Notes under the pieces: model-generated
Database searches by the model: none
What the model saw: the letters and a program-made list of their open reading frames with translations, nothing else
What the model was told of the DNA's origin: nothing
Shown here: positions 10,101 through 17,862 of the stretch, piece by piece
How positions within the stretch are numbered: the first letter of the stretch is position 1
Layout: each line of letters starts with the position of its first letter
Program-made: the position numbers and the translations under genes
From: a candidate division Zixibacteria bacterium SM23_81
Lineage (GTDB): Bacteria > SM23-81
Assembly: GCA_001304015.1 (NCBI GenBank)
Contig: LJUY01000005.1
Coordinates: forward strand, 1-64,000
Direction: 5' to 3'
Length of the DNA stretch: 64,000 nt

Positions 10101-10179
10101 CCGCCAGAGCAATCCCTGCCATTGCCAAGGTGAAACACACAAGCAGGCATATGGCTATCAAACTGTCGCGATGGTACAT
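7159..10179 (-). CDS. TonB-dependent receptor with carboxypeptidase-regulatory N-terminal domain
   Basis: 1006 aa from the ATG at 10179 (AAAGGAG eight bases upstream; a GTG three codons earlier is the alternative). Order: signal peptide (residues ~1-27), CarboxypepD_reg-like domain (~30-110, starting GKITGRVYDESTGVPLPGVNV), plug domain (~120-225, with IRGGRDNEVVYVVDGV and GGFNAEYGEAMSGIVNI), and a long beta-barrel ending in RIIRVGATLQF. This build resembles SusC/OAR-type receptors, which import ligands too large for porins using TonB energy. The ligand is unknown; no SusD homologue is next to it. It is the first gene of an envelope operon behind a strong promoter and a structured leader. Confidence 0.93.
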   Translation of the reverse strand: MYHRDSLIAICLLVCFTLAMAGIALAGTTGKITGRVYDESTGVPLPGVNVIITGTTMGAASNLKGEYFVINVPVGTYTMTASMMGYSPLEVQNVHVSADMTTIIDFPLGETQLDIVKEVVVVAERPIVERDVTSSSRLLSGKEIDRMPVTSFTDVVANQAGAVETGGTYSGGLHIRGGRDNEVVYVVDGVIANDPVYMQRGVNIETNAIAEMSVISGGFNAEYGEAMSGIVNIITKEGTPNYGGTVEYTTDALFNKSRYDYGTNKVELSLGGPVPAVKNFMFFVSSSVDDREDREPGIIPKPNNDLRRESGTAKLTWKPANTLKFTLGGNWARSEWHSYSHSRSKGNWLKDVPLDKSGNLQLNLSTTHTISQSTFWNLNLSYFNTWRERKGQDGKSYLEWRTVGGGLPWVDYAILHVNEAGTDYESWYDPETQAWSERWDSEQEEYVPVEPEWAWEYYYTQVVNDGQGYAHRDSATGKLVWDYLVWQQEALNNRWYDTGEWKLKYEVIAGESTAVDVEYKEFDLDRYLWEVANTEQHKSDEYNGDIHNFYGHDYDDFYHFRYDFVPWYHDRSTTFYTGDFSITSQINKSNQVKAGGYFRKGDLELTDIQFLNRNPYSDNYTKEPIYAAAYIQDKFEFEDLVINAGVRFDYFDPKSEHYISLEDLSLGTEPVDPKSKFSPRLGISFAVTDKAVMYANYGHFFQPVELGELYQSLNADFTTGRPLIGNPDLPPQKTVAYEIGLKYAFTPDMAGEVTAYFKDVTDLLASRSLNPLFRDNPISIEMFVIEDFAVVKGIDISLSKRASEFLSGTVTYSYLNAQGTGSSPREGYYRYSTATTPLPKREYPLEFDVTHSVKTNVNLYLPHDFGPKLLFFKPFSDLNGNVQFNYASGPPYTPLTAQGQPSANVGSKRMPSIHTTDLRVDKIFHINDMLNYGFFVDVRNLFDVENVVEVYPETGEADDNGNRPERVGYSTEEAYLAALANWEVRYKDPAYYSNPRIIRVGATLQF

Positions 10180-10333
10180 ATTCCTCACTCCTTTCCCTCA
10201 GGCTGTGGGGCTCACTTTCTTGGGAAATCACCTTCCCGCTGTTGGTCTTTCTCTGAGGAAAACTCCATCCCCCAGCCATTGGCGTAATCACACGATATGC
10301 AAGAGAAAAACCTCGCGTTAACACCCCCTTTTG

Positions 10334-10421
10334 AAAAAAAAATAGGGATTCAAAGGTCCGTCATCCAAACTCACGCGGTGAGCACGGCCTTCGTTTACCC
10401 TAAACCACTCTTGGATAGGGT
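10334..10421 (-). promoter_or_regulatory. Attenuator-like structured RNA in the TonB-receptor leader
   Basis: Read on the minus strand. A nested stem pairs TAGGG (10398-10402) with CCCTA (10343-10347), then AAGG/CCTT, CCGT/ACGG and CTCAC/GTGAG inside, and runs into nine T residues (10334-10342): a terminator-like element ~95 nt after the inferred transcription start. The same TAGGGT can instead pair with an upstream ACCCTA (10416-10421), which would undo the base of the stem. Two mutually exclusive pairings followed by a U-tract are the layout of a transcriptional riboswitch or attenuator. It does not match a riboswitch class I know by sequence; internal loops weaken the case. Confidence 0.4.
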
Positions 10422-10443
10422 ATTCCACACTATCTAACGTGCA

Positions 10444-10472
10444 AATATACCACTTTGAATTTCCTTTGTCAA
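10444..10472 (-). promoter_or_regulatory. Sigma70-type promoter of the TonB-receptor operon
   Basis: On the minus strand TTGACA (10467-10472), a 17-base spacer and TATATT (10444-10449): near-perfect consensus. Expected transcription start around 10437. Confidence 0.8.
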
Positions 10473-10537
10473 CCTCTTTTTTGAACATCAAAATTCGGTT
10501 TTGGCGAACCTCCTCAGATACAGAAAAATGTCGGTCA

Positions 10538-11506
10538 TCATGCGCCATAGAGAAGGCAACTGACGTAATGTCCTGCGCCCACATCTCGAAGCTGCGGCAT
10601 AACCTGGTCACACTGCGCCAGGCGTTCCAAGCAGCGGGGATGAAAAGTACAACCCGAAGGGGGATGCGCCGGACTGGGCACATCGCCAGGCAGGATAATC
10701 CGCTCCCGCTCCGCCCCCGGATCGGCAATGGGCACCGCCGACATCAAGGCGCGAGTATAGGGATGCTTGGGAGATTGGTACAATTCGTTGCTTTTGGCGA
10801 GCTCCACGATCCTTCCCAGATACATCACCGCCACCCGGTCGCTGATATGCTTGATCACGCTGAGATCATGGGCGATGAACAGATACGTGAGATGGAGCTG
10901 TTTCTGCAGATCCTGCAGAAGATTGATGATCTGGGCCTGAATGGAGACATCCAATGCGGAAACTGGTTCATCGGCCACGATGAATTTGGGATCGACGGCC
11001 AGAGCCCGAGCTACCCCAATACGCTGCCTCTGACCTCCGCTGAACTCATGCGGATATCTCCTGGAGTGATGGGCAGAGAGGCCGACTATCTCCAAAAGCT
11101 CGGCCACCCGCCCTTTCACGGCTGCGCCCGAGGCCAATTTGTGGATCTTGATGGCCTCACTGAGCATCCCTCCTACAGTCATCCTAGGATTTAGGGAGCC
11201 ATAAGGGTCCTGGAAGATGATCTGCATTTCCCTGCGCAGGGCACGGAGCTCATTTCGGCCCATAGCCAGCACATCGCGCCCCTCGAAGGTCACACTGCCC
11301 TCGGTCGCATCCAGGAGCCGCAGAAGAACCCGCCCCAAGGTGGTCTTGCCACAGCCGCTCTCACCTACTAATCCCAGGGTCTCTCCCCTATTGATAAACA
11401 TGTCCACGCCATCGACGGCCTTCACGTGGCCCACGACTCGGGAGAAAAGGCCCTTGCGAATGGGGAAATATTTCTTCACGTTTCTGACTTCCAAAAGCAT
11501 CTCTGT
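10538..11506 (-). CDS. oppF: Oligopeptide/dipeptide ABC transporter ATP-binding protein (OppF type)
   Basis: 322 aa; ATG at 11506 chosen because the family starts just before the [13 protein letters not shown] strand. Walker [10 protein letters not shown] (~residue 45), ABC signature [15 protein letters not shown], Walker [15 protein letters not shown], and the H-loop AHD are intact. The C-terminal oligopeptide-transporter domain is present, with a cysteine cluster ([14 protein letters not shown]) seen in Opp/Dpp ATPases that bind a [4Fe-4S] cluster. Cytoplasmic partner of OppD, energising peptide import through OppBC. Last gene of the opp operon, 21 bases after oppD. Confidence 0.93.
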   Translation of the reverse strand, partial: TEMLLEVRNVKKYFPIRKGLFSRVVGHVKAVDGVDMFINRGETLGLVGESGCGKTTLGRVLLRLLDATEGSVTFEGRDVLAMGRNELRALRREMQIIFQDPYGSLNPRMTVGGMLSEAIKIHKLASGAAVKGRVAELLEIVGLSAHHSRRYPHEFSGGQRQRIGVARALAVDPKFIVADEPVSALDVSIQAQIINLLQDLQKQLHLTYLFIAHDLSVIKHISDRVAVMYLGRIVELAKSNELYQSPKHPYTRALMSAVPIADPGAERERIILPGDVPSPAHPPSGCTFHPRCLERLAQCDQVMPQLRDVGAGHYVSCLLYGA

Positions 11507-11527
11507 CATGAAAAGGTCTCTCACATT

Positions 11528-12490
11528 TCAGGCCCGAATACATCGCACCCAATGACCTGAAGCCAGCGCCCGAAGCTCGGGCTCTGCCTCCTGGCACATA
11601 TCAACAGCTACAGGGCAACGCGGATGAAACTTGCATCCCCGGGGAAAGGCCAAAGGATTGGGGACAATCCCTGGGATCACTGCTAGACGGTCTCTGAACT
11701 CCGTCAGTTTAGGGATGGATTGTAACAGACCCTGGGTATAAGGATGACCAGGTTTTTTAAAAATATCGTGAACTTCCCCATATTCCACGATCTTGCCGGC
11801 ATACATCACCGCCACGCGGTCTGCCACTTCGGCGATGACGCCCAAATCATGGGTGATCATGATCACCGCCATGTGCAGCTCTCGTTGGAGATGTGCTAAC
11901 AGCTCCAGGATCTGGGCCTGTATGGTGACGTCCAGGGCGGTGGTGGGTTCATCGGCCAAGAGCAGCGAGGGATTGCAGGATAGGGCCATGGCGATCATGA
12001 CCCTCTGACGCATTCCCCCGCTGAGTTGATGCGGATATTCCCGCACCCTTTGCTCAGGCGCAGGTATGCCCACTAATCGCAACATCTCGATGGCTCTCTC
12101 CCGGGCTTCTTTTTTAGATACCTTCTGGTGAAGGATGATGGCCTCCTCAATTTGGTTACCGCAGGTAAAGACGGGATTCAGAGATGTCATGGGCTCCTGA
12201 AAGATCATGGAGATCTCATTGCCCCGAATCTCCCGCATCTCTTCCTCCTCCAGCTCCAGCAAGTTCTTACCATCTAAAGTGATTCGGCCATCTACGATTT
12301 TTCCTGGAGGATGCGGGATCAATCGCATGATGGATAGGGCCGAGACGCTCTTCCCACAACCCGACTCCCCCACAAGCCCCAGTGTTTCCCCCTTATCTAC
12401 CTCAAAGCTGACCCCATCGACAGCCTTGGCCGTCCCCTCGTCCATGAAAAAGTAGGTTTTGAGATCAAAGACTTCCAGCAGTTGGCCCAT
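11528..12490 (-). CDS. oppD: Oligopeptide/dipeptide ABC transporter ATP-binding protein (OppD type)
   Basis: 320 aa. Walker A GESGCGKS (~residue 41), signature [15 protein letters not shown], Walker [15 protein letters not shown] and THD switch histidine are all present, followed by the Opp C-terminal extension with CKFHPRCP and further cysteines. It hydrolyses ATP with OppF to drive the permeases encoded just upstream. The gene is co-directional with oppB and oppC, 36 bases after oppC, consistent with one transcript. Confidence 0.93.
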   Translation of the reverse strand: MGQLLEVFDLKTYFFMDEGTAKAVDGVSFEVDKGETLGLVGESGCGKSVSALSIMRLIPHPPGKIVDGRITLDGKNLLELEEEEMREIRGNEISMIFQEPMTSLNPVFTCGNQIEEAIILHQKVSKKEARERAIEMLRLVGIPAPEQRVREYPHQLSGGMRQRVMIAMALSCNPSLLLADEPTTALDVTIQAQILELLAHLQRELHMAVIMITHDLGVIAEVADRVAVMYAGKIVEYGEVHDIFKKPGHPYTQGLLQSIPKLTEFRDRLAVIPGIVPNPLAFPRGCKFHPRCPVAVDMCQEAEPELRALASGHWVRCIRA

Positions 12491-12526
12491 AACTTCTCTC
12501 CAGAATGTGATCGTCTGACCGCAAGC

Positions 12527-13882
12527 TTAATCCCTGAGTCGGGGATCTAGGGCATCGCGCAGGCCATCTCCAAACAGGTTGTAGGCCACCACCGTCAGCA
12601 CGATGGCCAAACCGGGGAATGTAGCAATCCACCAAGCCCCCAGCAGATTGTCTCGACCTTGATTGATGATGTTCCCCCAGCTTGCTGTGGGGGGCTGGAC
12701 CCCCAAGCCAAGAAAGCTCAGAGCCGCCGCTACCAGTATGGTGGTGCCCACTCGCAGGGTAGCCGTGACGATGATGGGAGCCATGGCGTTGGGCAATATG
12801 TGGCGGAAGATAATCCGCGGGATGCTTAAGCCCAGGGCATGAGCAGCCTGCACGAACTCCTGCTCCTTCAGGGACAGGATCTGCCCCCGGACCAACCTGG
12901 CCGTTCCCATCCAGCCTGTAGCTCCCAATACCGCGATGATCAGCCAGATCTTCGGGGTGAACAGAGCGATGAGGGTGAGAACCAGAAACAACCTCGGGAA
13001 GGCCAAGATCATGTCCACCAGTCGCATGATAACGTCATCCACTCTCCCGCCATAATAGCCAGCTATGGCACCAACAAACGTTCCAAAGGTGATGGCAATC
13101 CCCACGGCCACGAAGCCAATACTCAAGGATATCCGGGAGCCATAGATAATCCGGCTGAGGATGTCTCGCCCAAACTTATCGGTGCCCAACCAGTGGACTT
13201 TTTGATTCCACCACCTTGGCCTCAGAGTTTTGGCGATCTTCTGCACCTGGTCGCGAGTGACGGTGATGGCCTCGGGAACCAGCGGTCCTCCATCACCTGA
13301 GGACGGCTCGCTTATGGGCACATAGGAGATCTCCTCACCCACCTCCCGCACTTGTCGGACCCAAATCCTGCGGCCATCCTTCAGGGTCACCACAGGAGTA
13401 AAAAGCTCCGCCAAGGGCGGAAGATAGCGAGAGCGAACGATGTCCTCCTGGGCGTTTGGGTGAAAGGGGGCCAGAAACGGACCCAGGAAGGCCACCGCAT
13501 AGAGAGACAGGACCACGAGCATGCCTGCAACTGCCGGTTTGTTCTTCCTAAACTGGCTCTTGGTAATCTGCCAGTGGCTCATGCCAGTGCCTTCATCCTT
13601 ATCCCACCGGAGGGTTTTTACCAGCGAATAGAACCAGAAACCGGCCAAAACAAAGGACAAAAAGAGTGCCGCCACTAAGCGTTCTAGGTCGCCCGTGGTA
13701 AAAGCAGCCGTCACAGATGACCAGTGGTATATGGTGAAGACAAGAAATGAGGCATAGGGAATCAACAGCCATAGACCTAGCCGGCGTTCTCCCAAAGCCA
13801 TCAGACCAGTCCCCGGAAAAAAGAGAGAAGCCCAAACAGCTCTGGCTCGCTTCCCTTTGCTTTCCTCGGCTTTCCGATTCAT
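12527..13882 (-). CDS. oppC: ABC transporter permease (OppC type) with unusual N-terminal extension
   Basis: 451 aa, well above the ~300 usual for OppC. The last ~220 residues are a normal binding-protein-dependent permease domain with the EAA motif region (QAAHALGLSIPRIIFRHILP). Ahead of it come two extra hydrophobic segments (residues ~15-70; VWASLFFPGTGLMALGERR resembles small membrane-domain add-ons), then the usual OppC_N segment with the motif WQITKSQFRKNKPAVAG. Between the first permease TM and the core is a ~100-residue soluble insertion (LPPLAELFTPVVTLKDGRR onward) that would face the periplasm. ATG at 13882 fits a GAGGGAG upstream. It pairs with OppB (next gene upstream); the role of the additions is unknown. 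Confidence 0.88.
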   Translation of the reverse strand: MNRKAEESKGKRARAVWASLFFPGTGLMALGERRLGLWLLIPYASFLVFTIYHWSSVTAAFTTGDLERLVAALFLSFVLAGFWFYSLVKTLRWDKDEGTGMSHWQITKSQFRKNKPAVAGMLVVLSLYAVAFLGPFLAPFHPNAQEDIVRSRYLPPLAELFTPVVTLKDGRRIWVRQVREVGEEISYVPISEPSSGDGGPLVPEAITVTRDQVQKIAKTLRPRWWNQKVHWLGTDKFGRDILSRIIYGSRISLSIGFVAVGIAITFGTFVGAIAGYYGGRVDDVIMRLVDMILAFPRLFLVLTLIALFTPKIWLIIAVLGATGWMGTARLVRGQILSLKEQEFVQAAHALGLSIPRIIFRHILPNAMAPIIVTATLRVGTTILVAAALSFLGLGVQPPTASWGNIINQGRDNLLGAWWIATFPGLAIVLTVVAYNLFGDGLRDALDPRLRD

Positions 13883-13905
13883 CACAAACACAACTCCCTC
13901 ACAGA

Positions 13906-14871
13906 TCAATCATAGCGAATGCGTGGGTCCAAAAGTGAATATGTGATGTCTGCCAATAAGCTGCCCAGAACCACCATCACCGCCGCAATGAGATTAACCG
14001 CCAGAACCACCGGATAGTCGCGGGCGAAAATGGCCCCTACGGCCACCCGACCCATGCCCGGCCAGGCGAAGATGGTCTCGGTGATGACCGAGCCACCCAA
14101 GAGAAAGGGTATGGAGAGACCGGTCAAGGTGACGATGGGGATGAGGGCATTGCGCAGCCCATGCTTGAAGATTACCGTCCGTTCGCTCAGGCCCTTGGCT
14201 CGTGCCGTCCTGATGTAGTCCTGCCGGATCACCTCGAGAAGACTACCCCGCATGAATCTGGCCGTGCCGGCGGCCGTGGCGATGCCCAAAACGAATACGG
14301 GCATAATCAGATGGGTGATGCGATCCCACAGTCGATGCCAGAAGCCGAAGAGGTCGGCATTGATGGACTGCATTTGGGAGGCCGGGAGCCAACCCAACAG
14401 CAGGGAGAACAGCAGGATCATCATCAATCCCAGCCAAAAGCTGGGCATAGAGTAAATGAACAGAGCACTGACCGTGATGGTATGGTCCACGGCAGAGTAT
14501 TGTTTGATGGCCGCGATGACCCCGATGACGATGCCGGCAATGAGGTTCAGCAGGAGGGCCAGAAAGGTCAATTGCAGCGTGTTGGGAATAGCCTCCTTGA
14601 GAATATCCGCCACTGGCCGATGGGCCGTGAAGGAGATGCCAAAATTTCCCCGAGCCATGCTGGTCAGCCAACGGACATATTGAATGTGCAACGGTTGGTC
14701 CAGCCCCAAGTTCTTGCGCATCAGCTCCATCACCTCGGGGCTGATCTCCGGATTTCGGTACAGGGCCATGGGATCTCCGGGGGCCAGATGGATGATGAAG
14801 AAGGTGACCGTGGCCAGCCCGATGATCAATGGTATGGCGATGAAAATTCTTCTCAGGATATAGGTCCACAT
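13906..14871 (-). CDS. oppB: Oligopeptide/dipeptide ABC transporter permease (OppB type)
   Basis: 321 aa from the ATG at 14871 (GGGAGAG upstream; the frame is open further 5' but only inside the preceding gene). Begins with the OppB N-terminal helix (MWTYILRRIFIAIPLIIGL) and the PGDP motif, followed by five more TM segments and an EAA loop (RTARAKGLSERTVIFKHGLR). Forms the inner-membrane channel with OppC. It sits 19 bases after the binding-protein gene. Confidence 0.93.
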   Translation of the reverse strand: MWTYILRRIFIAIPLIIGLATVTFFIIHLAPGDPMALYRNPEISPEVMELMRKNLGLDQPLHIQYVRWLTSMARGNFGISFTAHRPVADILKEAIPNTLQLTFLALLLNLIAGIVIGVIAAIKQYSAVDHTITVSALFIYSMPSFWLGLMMILLFSLLLGWLPASQMQSINADLFGFWHRLWDRITHLIMPVFVLGIATAAGTARFMRGSLLEVIRQDYIRTARAKGLSERTVIFKHGLRNALIPIVTLTGLSIPFLLGGSVITETIFAWPGMGRVAVGAIFARDYPVVLAVNLIAAVMVVLGSLLADITYSLLDPRIRYD

Positions 14872-14890
14872 GAAATTTGCTCTCCCGCCC

Positions 14891-16540
14891 TCAGTACTTC
14901 CTTTCATCCTTGGGCACCCACCACTGTTCCGGATGTATGAAGGTGCCTCTGGTATCCATCTGCACGTTCCGAAACCGTTTGTGGATGCCGTTGACCTGCT
15001 CTGGGATATATAAAAATGTATAAGGCTGATCCTCAACGATGAGGCTTTGGGCCTCATCCCACAGCAATTTGGCCTTGGATCTGTCCATCTCCCTCTTGGC
15101 CACCTCGATGAGCGCATCGACCCGAGGATTCGAATAGGATACGTAGTTGAATTTGTCGTTGATAGACTGCGAATGCCAGATGGTGGTGAGATCAACCTTC
15201 AGGCCCACACTCCAGCCGGCCACGATGGCCTCGAACTCCTTCCGATTGGTCTGGTCAGAAAAGACGGTCCACTCGATAAGCCTGGGATTGACCTTGATAC
15301 CCAGCTTGGCCAACTGATCCTGTACGATGACGGTGATGTCTTCGCGAATACGATTGCCCTGGTTGGTCTTCAGGGTGAACTCGAACCTGCGCCCATCTTT
15401 GTCAAGCCAACCATCTCTATCGCGGTCGATCCAGCCCTCCTCGGCCAGCATCTGTTCAGCTCTACGGGGATCATATGGGAAATCGGGCATGTCGGGATTA
15501 TAGGCCCAGAGAATGGGCGATATCGGGCTATGACAGAGCCGGGCAAGCCCGAAGTAGACGGCCTCGATGAGGTTTTCGCGATCGATGGCCATGGTCAGGG
15601 CCTGACGGACCTTCTTGCTCCCGAACAGGGGATTCCTCAAGTTCCATCCGATGTACCCGTAGGCTCTGCTGGGGTATCTGACGATACGAACGTCCGATTT
15701 GCCCATGCGGAAGTCCTCTGACATACTGGCCACGTCCTTGGGCGATATAGACTCCATCAGGTCCACATCCCCACTCTTGAGCTGCGCCAGCAGGCTGGTT
15801 TGGTCGGGGATAATTCGAAAGACGATCCGATCCAAGCAAGGGCGGCCAGCATAATAACGTTCGTTGGCCACCAGCTCAATGGTCTGCTGACTGATCCATT
15901 TTTTTAGCTTAAAAGGCCCATTGCCCACAGGTTGACGGTTAAAATCGCAGGTCCTCCATTTCTCGCTGGGTAGGTCCTCCAAGAGGTGTTTGGGTAGGAT
16001 GTAGCCCACAGCAGCATCCATCAACTGATATGGGTAGACTTCCTTGAAAACGAAAGTAACGGTGGTATCATCTACCACCTCGACATCCTCGATGAACTGC
16101 TTCCAGCGAATGGCGCTCCAGGCGATGAGGGGATCGGTCTGTTTCTCAAAGGAGAACTTCACATCGTGGGCTGTGGTTTTGACCCCGTCGGTCCAAGTGA
16201 CGTCGTTGCGGAGATGAAAGGTGAGTCGAAGATGATCTTCAGAGAACTCCCAGGACTTGGCCAAAGAAGGGCTATAGCTGTCCAGATCCGGATTGATCTC
16301 CGTCAGGGTTAAAAAGAGCATTCCCTCAACGTCCGAGGCATTACGTGTGCTGGACACCAACGGATTCAGCGCGTCCACATCGCCGATGCCGCCCACGACC
16401 AAAGTACCTCCATACCGATCGTCAGGATTCGATCGGTCCGCCGACTGCTCCTTCTTCTCACCGCACGCCAGCGGCAGGAGAAACAGGAAAACGCAAATCA
16501 GCAACGCCCTTGAATTTTCTCTGCCTTTGGTCAATCTCAT
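14891..16540 (-). CDS. oppA: Peptide-binding lipoprotein, SBP family 5 (OppA type)
   Basis: 549 aa from the ATG at 16540. The signal peptide ends in a lipobox (LPLAC, Cys at about residue 26), so this is a lipid-anchored substrate-binding protein. Family-5 features: GGTLVVGGIGDVDALNPL near the start, LAKSWEFSEDHLRLTFHLR, WTDG(V)KTTAHDVKFSFE, and RQALTMAIDRENLI in the second lobe. It captures oligopeptides (or nickel or sugars, which family 5 can also bind) and delivers them to OppBC. First gene of the opp operon, with a promoter-like sequence ~115 bases upstream. Confidence 0.92.
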   Translation of the reverse strand: MRLTKGRENSRALLICVFLFLLPLACGEKKEQSADRSNPDDRYGGTLVVGGIGDVDALNPLVSSTRNASDVEGMLFLTLTEINPDLDSYSPSLAKSWEFSEDHLRLTFHLRNDVTWTDGVKTTAHDVKFSFEKQTDPLIAWSAIRWKQFIEDVEVVDDTTVTFVFKEVYPYQLMDAAVGYILPKHLLEDLPSEKWRTCDFNRQPVGNGPFKLKKWISQQTIELVANERYYAGRPCLDRIVFRIIPDQTSLLAQLKSGDVDLMESISPKDVASMSEDFRMGKSDVRIVRYPSRAYGYIGWNLRNPLFGSKKVRQALTMAIDRENLIEAVYFGLARLCHSPISPILWAYNPDMPDFPYDPRRAEQMLAEEGWIDRDRDGWLDKDGRRFEFTLKTNQGNRIREDITVIVQDQLAKLGIKVNPRLIEWTVFSDQTNRKEFEAIVAGWSVGLKVDLTTIWHSQSINDKFNYVSYSNPRVDALIEVAKREMDRSKAKLLWDEAQSLIVEDQPYTFLYIPEQVNGIHKRFRNVQMDTRGTFIHPEQWWVPKDERKY

Positions 16541-16656
16541 AGAAAAATCCCCTCCGTCAGGCTGGAAATGCATGCTGGAGTGCGTATAGAAGGAGTCCGA
16601 AGGTGCGCCTTCTCAAAATTCATTCCGATCTCTAAAACAGTGAAAAGAGCAAAATG

Positions 16657-16685
16657 AATATTGCCCTCGCTCACCGAAAAGTCAA
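16657..16685 (-). promoter_or_regulatory. Probable promoter of the opp operon
   Basis: On the minus strand TTGACT (16680-16685), 17-base spacer, AATATT (16657-16662). The -35 is 5/6 and the -10 4/6 to consensus. It lies in the gap between the LipM-like gene and oppA. Confidence 0.5.
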
Positions 16686-16699
16686 GGCTAAATTACCCT

Positions 16700-17560
16700 T
16701 CAGCGGCGTAAGGTCCATTCCTGCCGACCGTATCGTTCCCGGATCAAGCGGTGGGCCAGTTTTTCCTCGTCAGATCTCAGTTGGCCCGGTTCCATGGGAA
16801 CCTGAAAGGCTGCCTGAAAACCTAAAAAAAGGGCCTCTGCCACCTCGGTGTACGAAACCGGCCTCAGCAGCAAAGCGCCCAGGGAAATGGTTTTATCCCG
16901 TAGCTCTTGTGCCATTTTATCCCTCTCGGCCACGCCCAGGGGAAGGAACTGAGCTATTTTCAGGTGACCTTCTCCGGTCAACAGGGATCCATGCTGGAGC
17001 ACCATCTCACCGATCTGCCGTTGTGCGCTGCCCACCACCTTGCGATCACCTATGGTCACCTCATATCTACCGGAGCTGGTGAAGCAAGGCACGTGAGTGC
17101 AGGTGCCTCCATGCTCAGCATCACCAAAGCCCACTCGGCGCAGCAATGCTTGAATTCCCAGACGCTCCAGCGAGGCGATCAAACCCTGGCCGATGCGCTT
17201 ATAGGTCTCAAGAACGGAGCCGCTGGACTGGAAATGGCCTCTTTGGGCGATGACGCTATAAGTTACCTCCTGGTCGTGAAAAACAGCCCTCCCCCCGGTG
17301 AGGCGGCGGACCAGAGGTGTTCCGCTACGGGCACATGTCTCCAGGCTGACCGTGTGGTGAACTCTTTGAGAATACCCTATGGAAATGGCTGCCGGCCTCC
17401 AACCATAAACGCGCACGGTGGCTGGCCAGCCTTCTCGTCCGAAGACGGCGATAGCCTCGTCGAGGGCCATGTTATAGAAGGGATCAGCATAGCCCGTGTC
17501 CAGGAAACGCCAGGGAGTCTGGGATCGACCCTGCGCAAAACGAGCCCTCTTTTTCACCAT
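16700..17560 (-). CDS. Octanoyltransferase LipM-like / lipoate-protein ligase family protein
   Basis: 286 aa, biotin/lipoate A/B ligase fold. RRLTGGRAVFHDQEVTYS is the family's RRxxGGxxVxH motif (~residues 84-100). A cysteine in HVPCFTSSGRYEV followed by GDRKVVGSAQRQ and LQHGSLL matches LipM, in which that Cys forms the octanoyl thioester, better than classic LplA; the Lys of the ligase is also there. It would modify lipoyl domains (GcvH, E2) in the cytosol. No lipA is in the window. There is no clear Shine-Dalgarno at the 17560 ATG. LplA-type ligase remains an alternative. Confidence 0.75.
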   Translation of the reverse strand: MVKKRARFAQGRSQTPWRFLDTGYADPFYNMALDEAIAVFGREGWPATVRVYGWRPAAISIGYSQRVHHTVSLETCARSGTPLVRRLTGGRAVFHDQEVTYSVIAQRGHFQSSGSVLETYKRIGQGLIASLERLGIQALLRRVGFGDAEHGGTCTHVPCFTSSGRYEVTIGDRKVVGSAQRQIGEMVLQHGSLLTGEGHLKIAQFLPLGVAERDKMAQELRDKTISLGALLLRPVSYTEVAEALFLGFQAAFQVPMEPGQLRSDEEKLAHRLIRERYGRQEWTLRR

Positions 17561-17589
17561 AGCTTACACTGAATCAGATCCTCTCGCCC

Positions 17590-17842
17590 GGATTATTCAT
17601 GAAATTCGATATTCGTGAATCGTGATCCGAGATACGAGATTCGTGAAAGACATAGTGGCAATTGGCAATGGCAATAGCAGTGGCAGTTGGCAGCAGCAGT
17701 TGGCTGGTTTTCTCGAACCACGAATCACGATTCACGTTACCAGCTTCGAAACCGACAAACGATTCACGACTCATTTGCCCTAAGGGGCTCCTGCTCCCCC
17801 AGCCCTGTCCGCAGTGGTAGAAGCCTCTGCGGAGCGCAAAGT
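17590..17842 (-). repeat. Intergenic inverted-repeat element, copy A
   Basis: Between the acyl-CoA dehydrogenase gene and the LipM-like gene. Contains the 19-base core CGTTACCAGCTTCGAAACC (17735-17753) and an exact 13-base inverted repeat (17614-17626 against 17724-17736). A stretch of imperfect GGCAATGGCA/GGCAGTTGGCAG units occupies ~17655-17705. From 17735 to ~17840 it is colinear with copy B (30487-~30592). No credible gene; strand is nominal. Confidence 0.7.
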
Positions 17843-17862
17843 AAATTTATGAATAGATCGGG

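Larger units (their letters stand above)
10180..10537 (-). promoter_or_regulatory. Intergenic region with leader of the TonB-receptor operon
   Basis: This 358-base gap carries the promoter at 10444-10472 and, given an inferred transcription start near 10437, an untranslated leader of about 260 nt. The upstream half of the leader holds the attenuator-like structure described separately (10334-10421). The last ~140 nt before the start codon show no conserved motif that I can name. Confidence 0.6.

Noticed and set aside
7984-10287. Plus-strand open frames of 394 and 372 aa antisense to the TonB receptor
   Set aside because: Shadow frames; composition and lack of domain match mirror the receptor's reverse strand.
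10318-10728. 136-aa minus-strand frame spanning the oppF end and the TonB promoter
   Set aside because: Overlaps the end of oppF in another frame and runs through a near-consensus promoter and U-tract; no homology seen.
17574-17774. Short protein beginning MSRESFVGFEAGN on the minus strand
   Set aside because: A similar start (MSRESFGGFEA) appears at 30320-30526 only because both lie in the intergenic repeat; no Shine-Dalgarno and no homology beyond the repeat.
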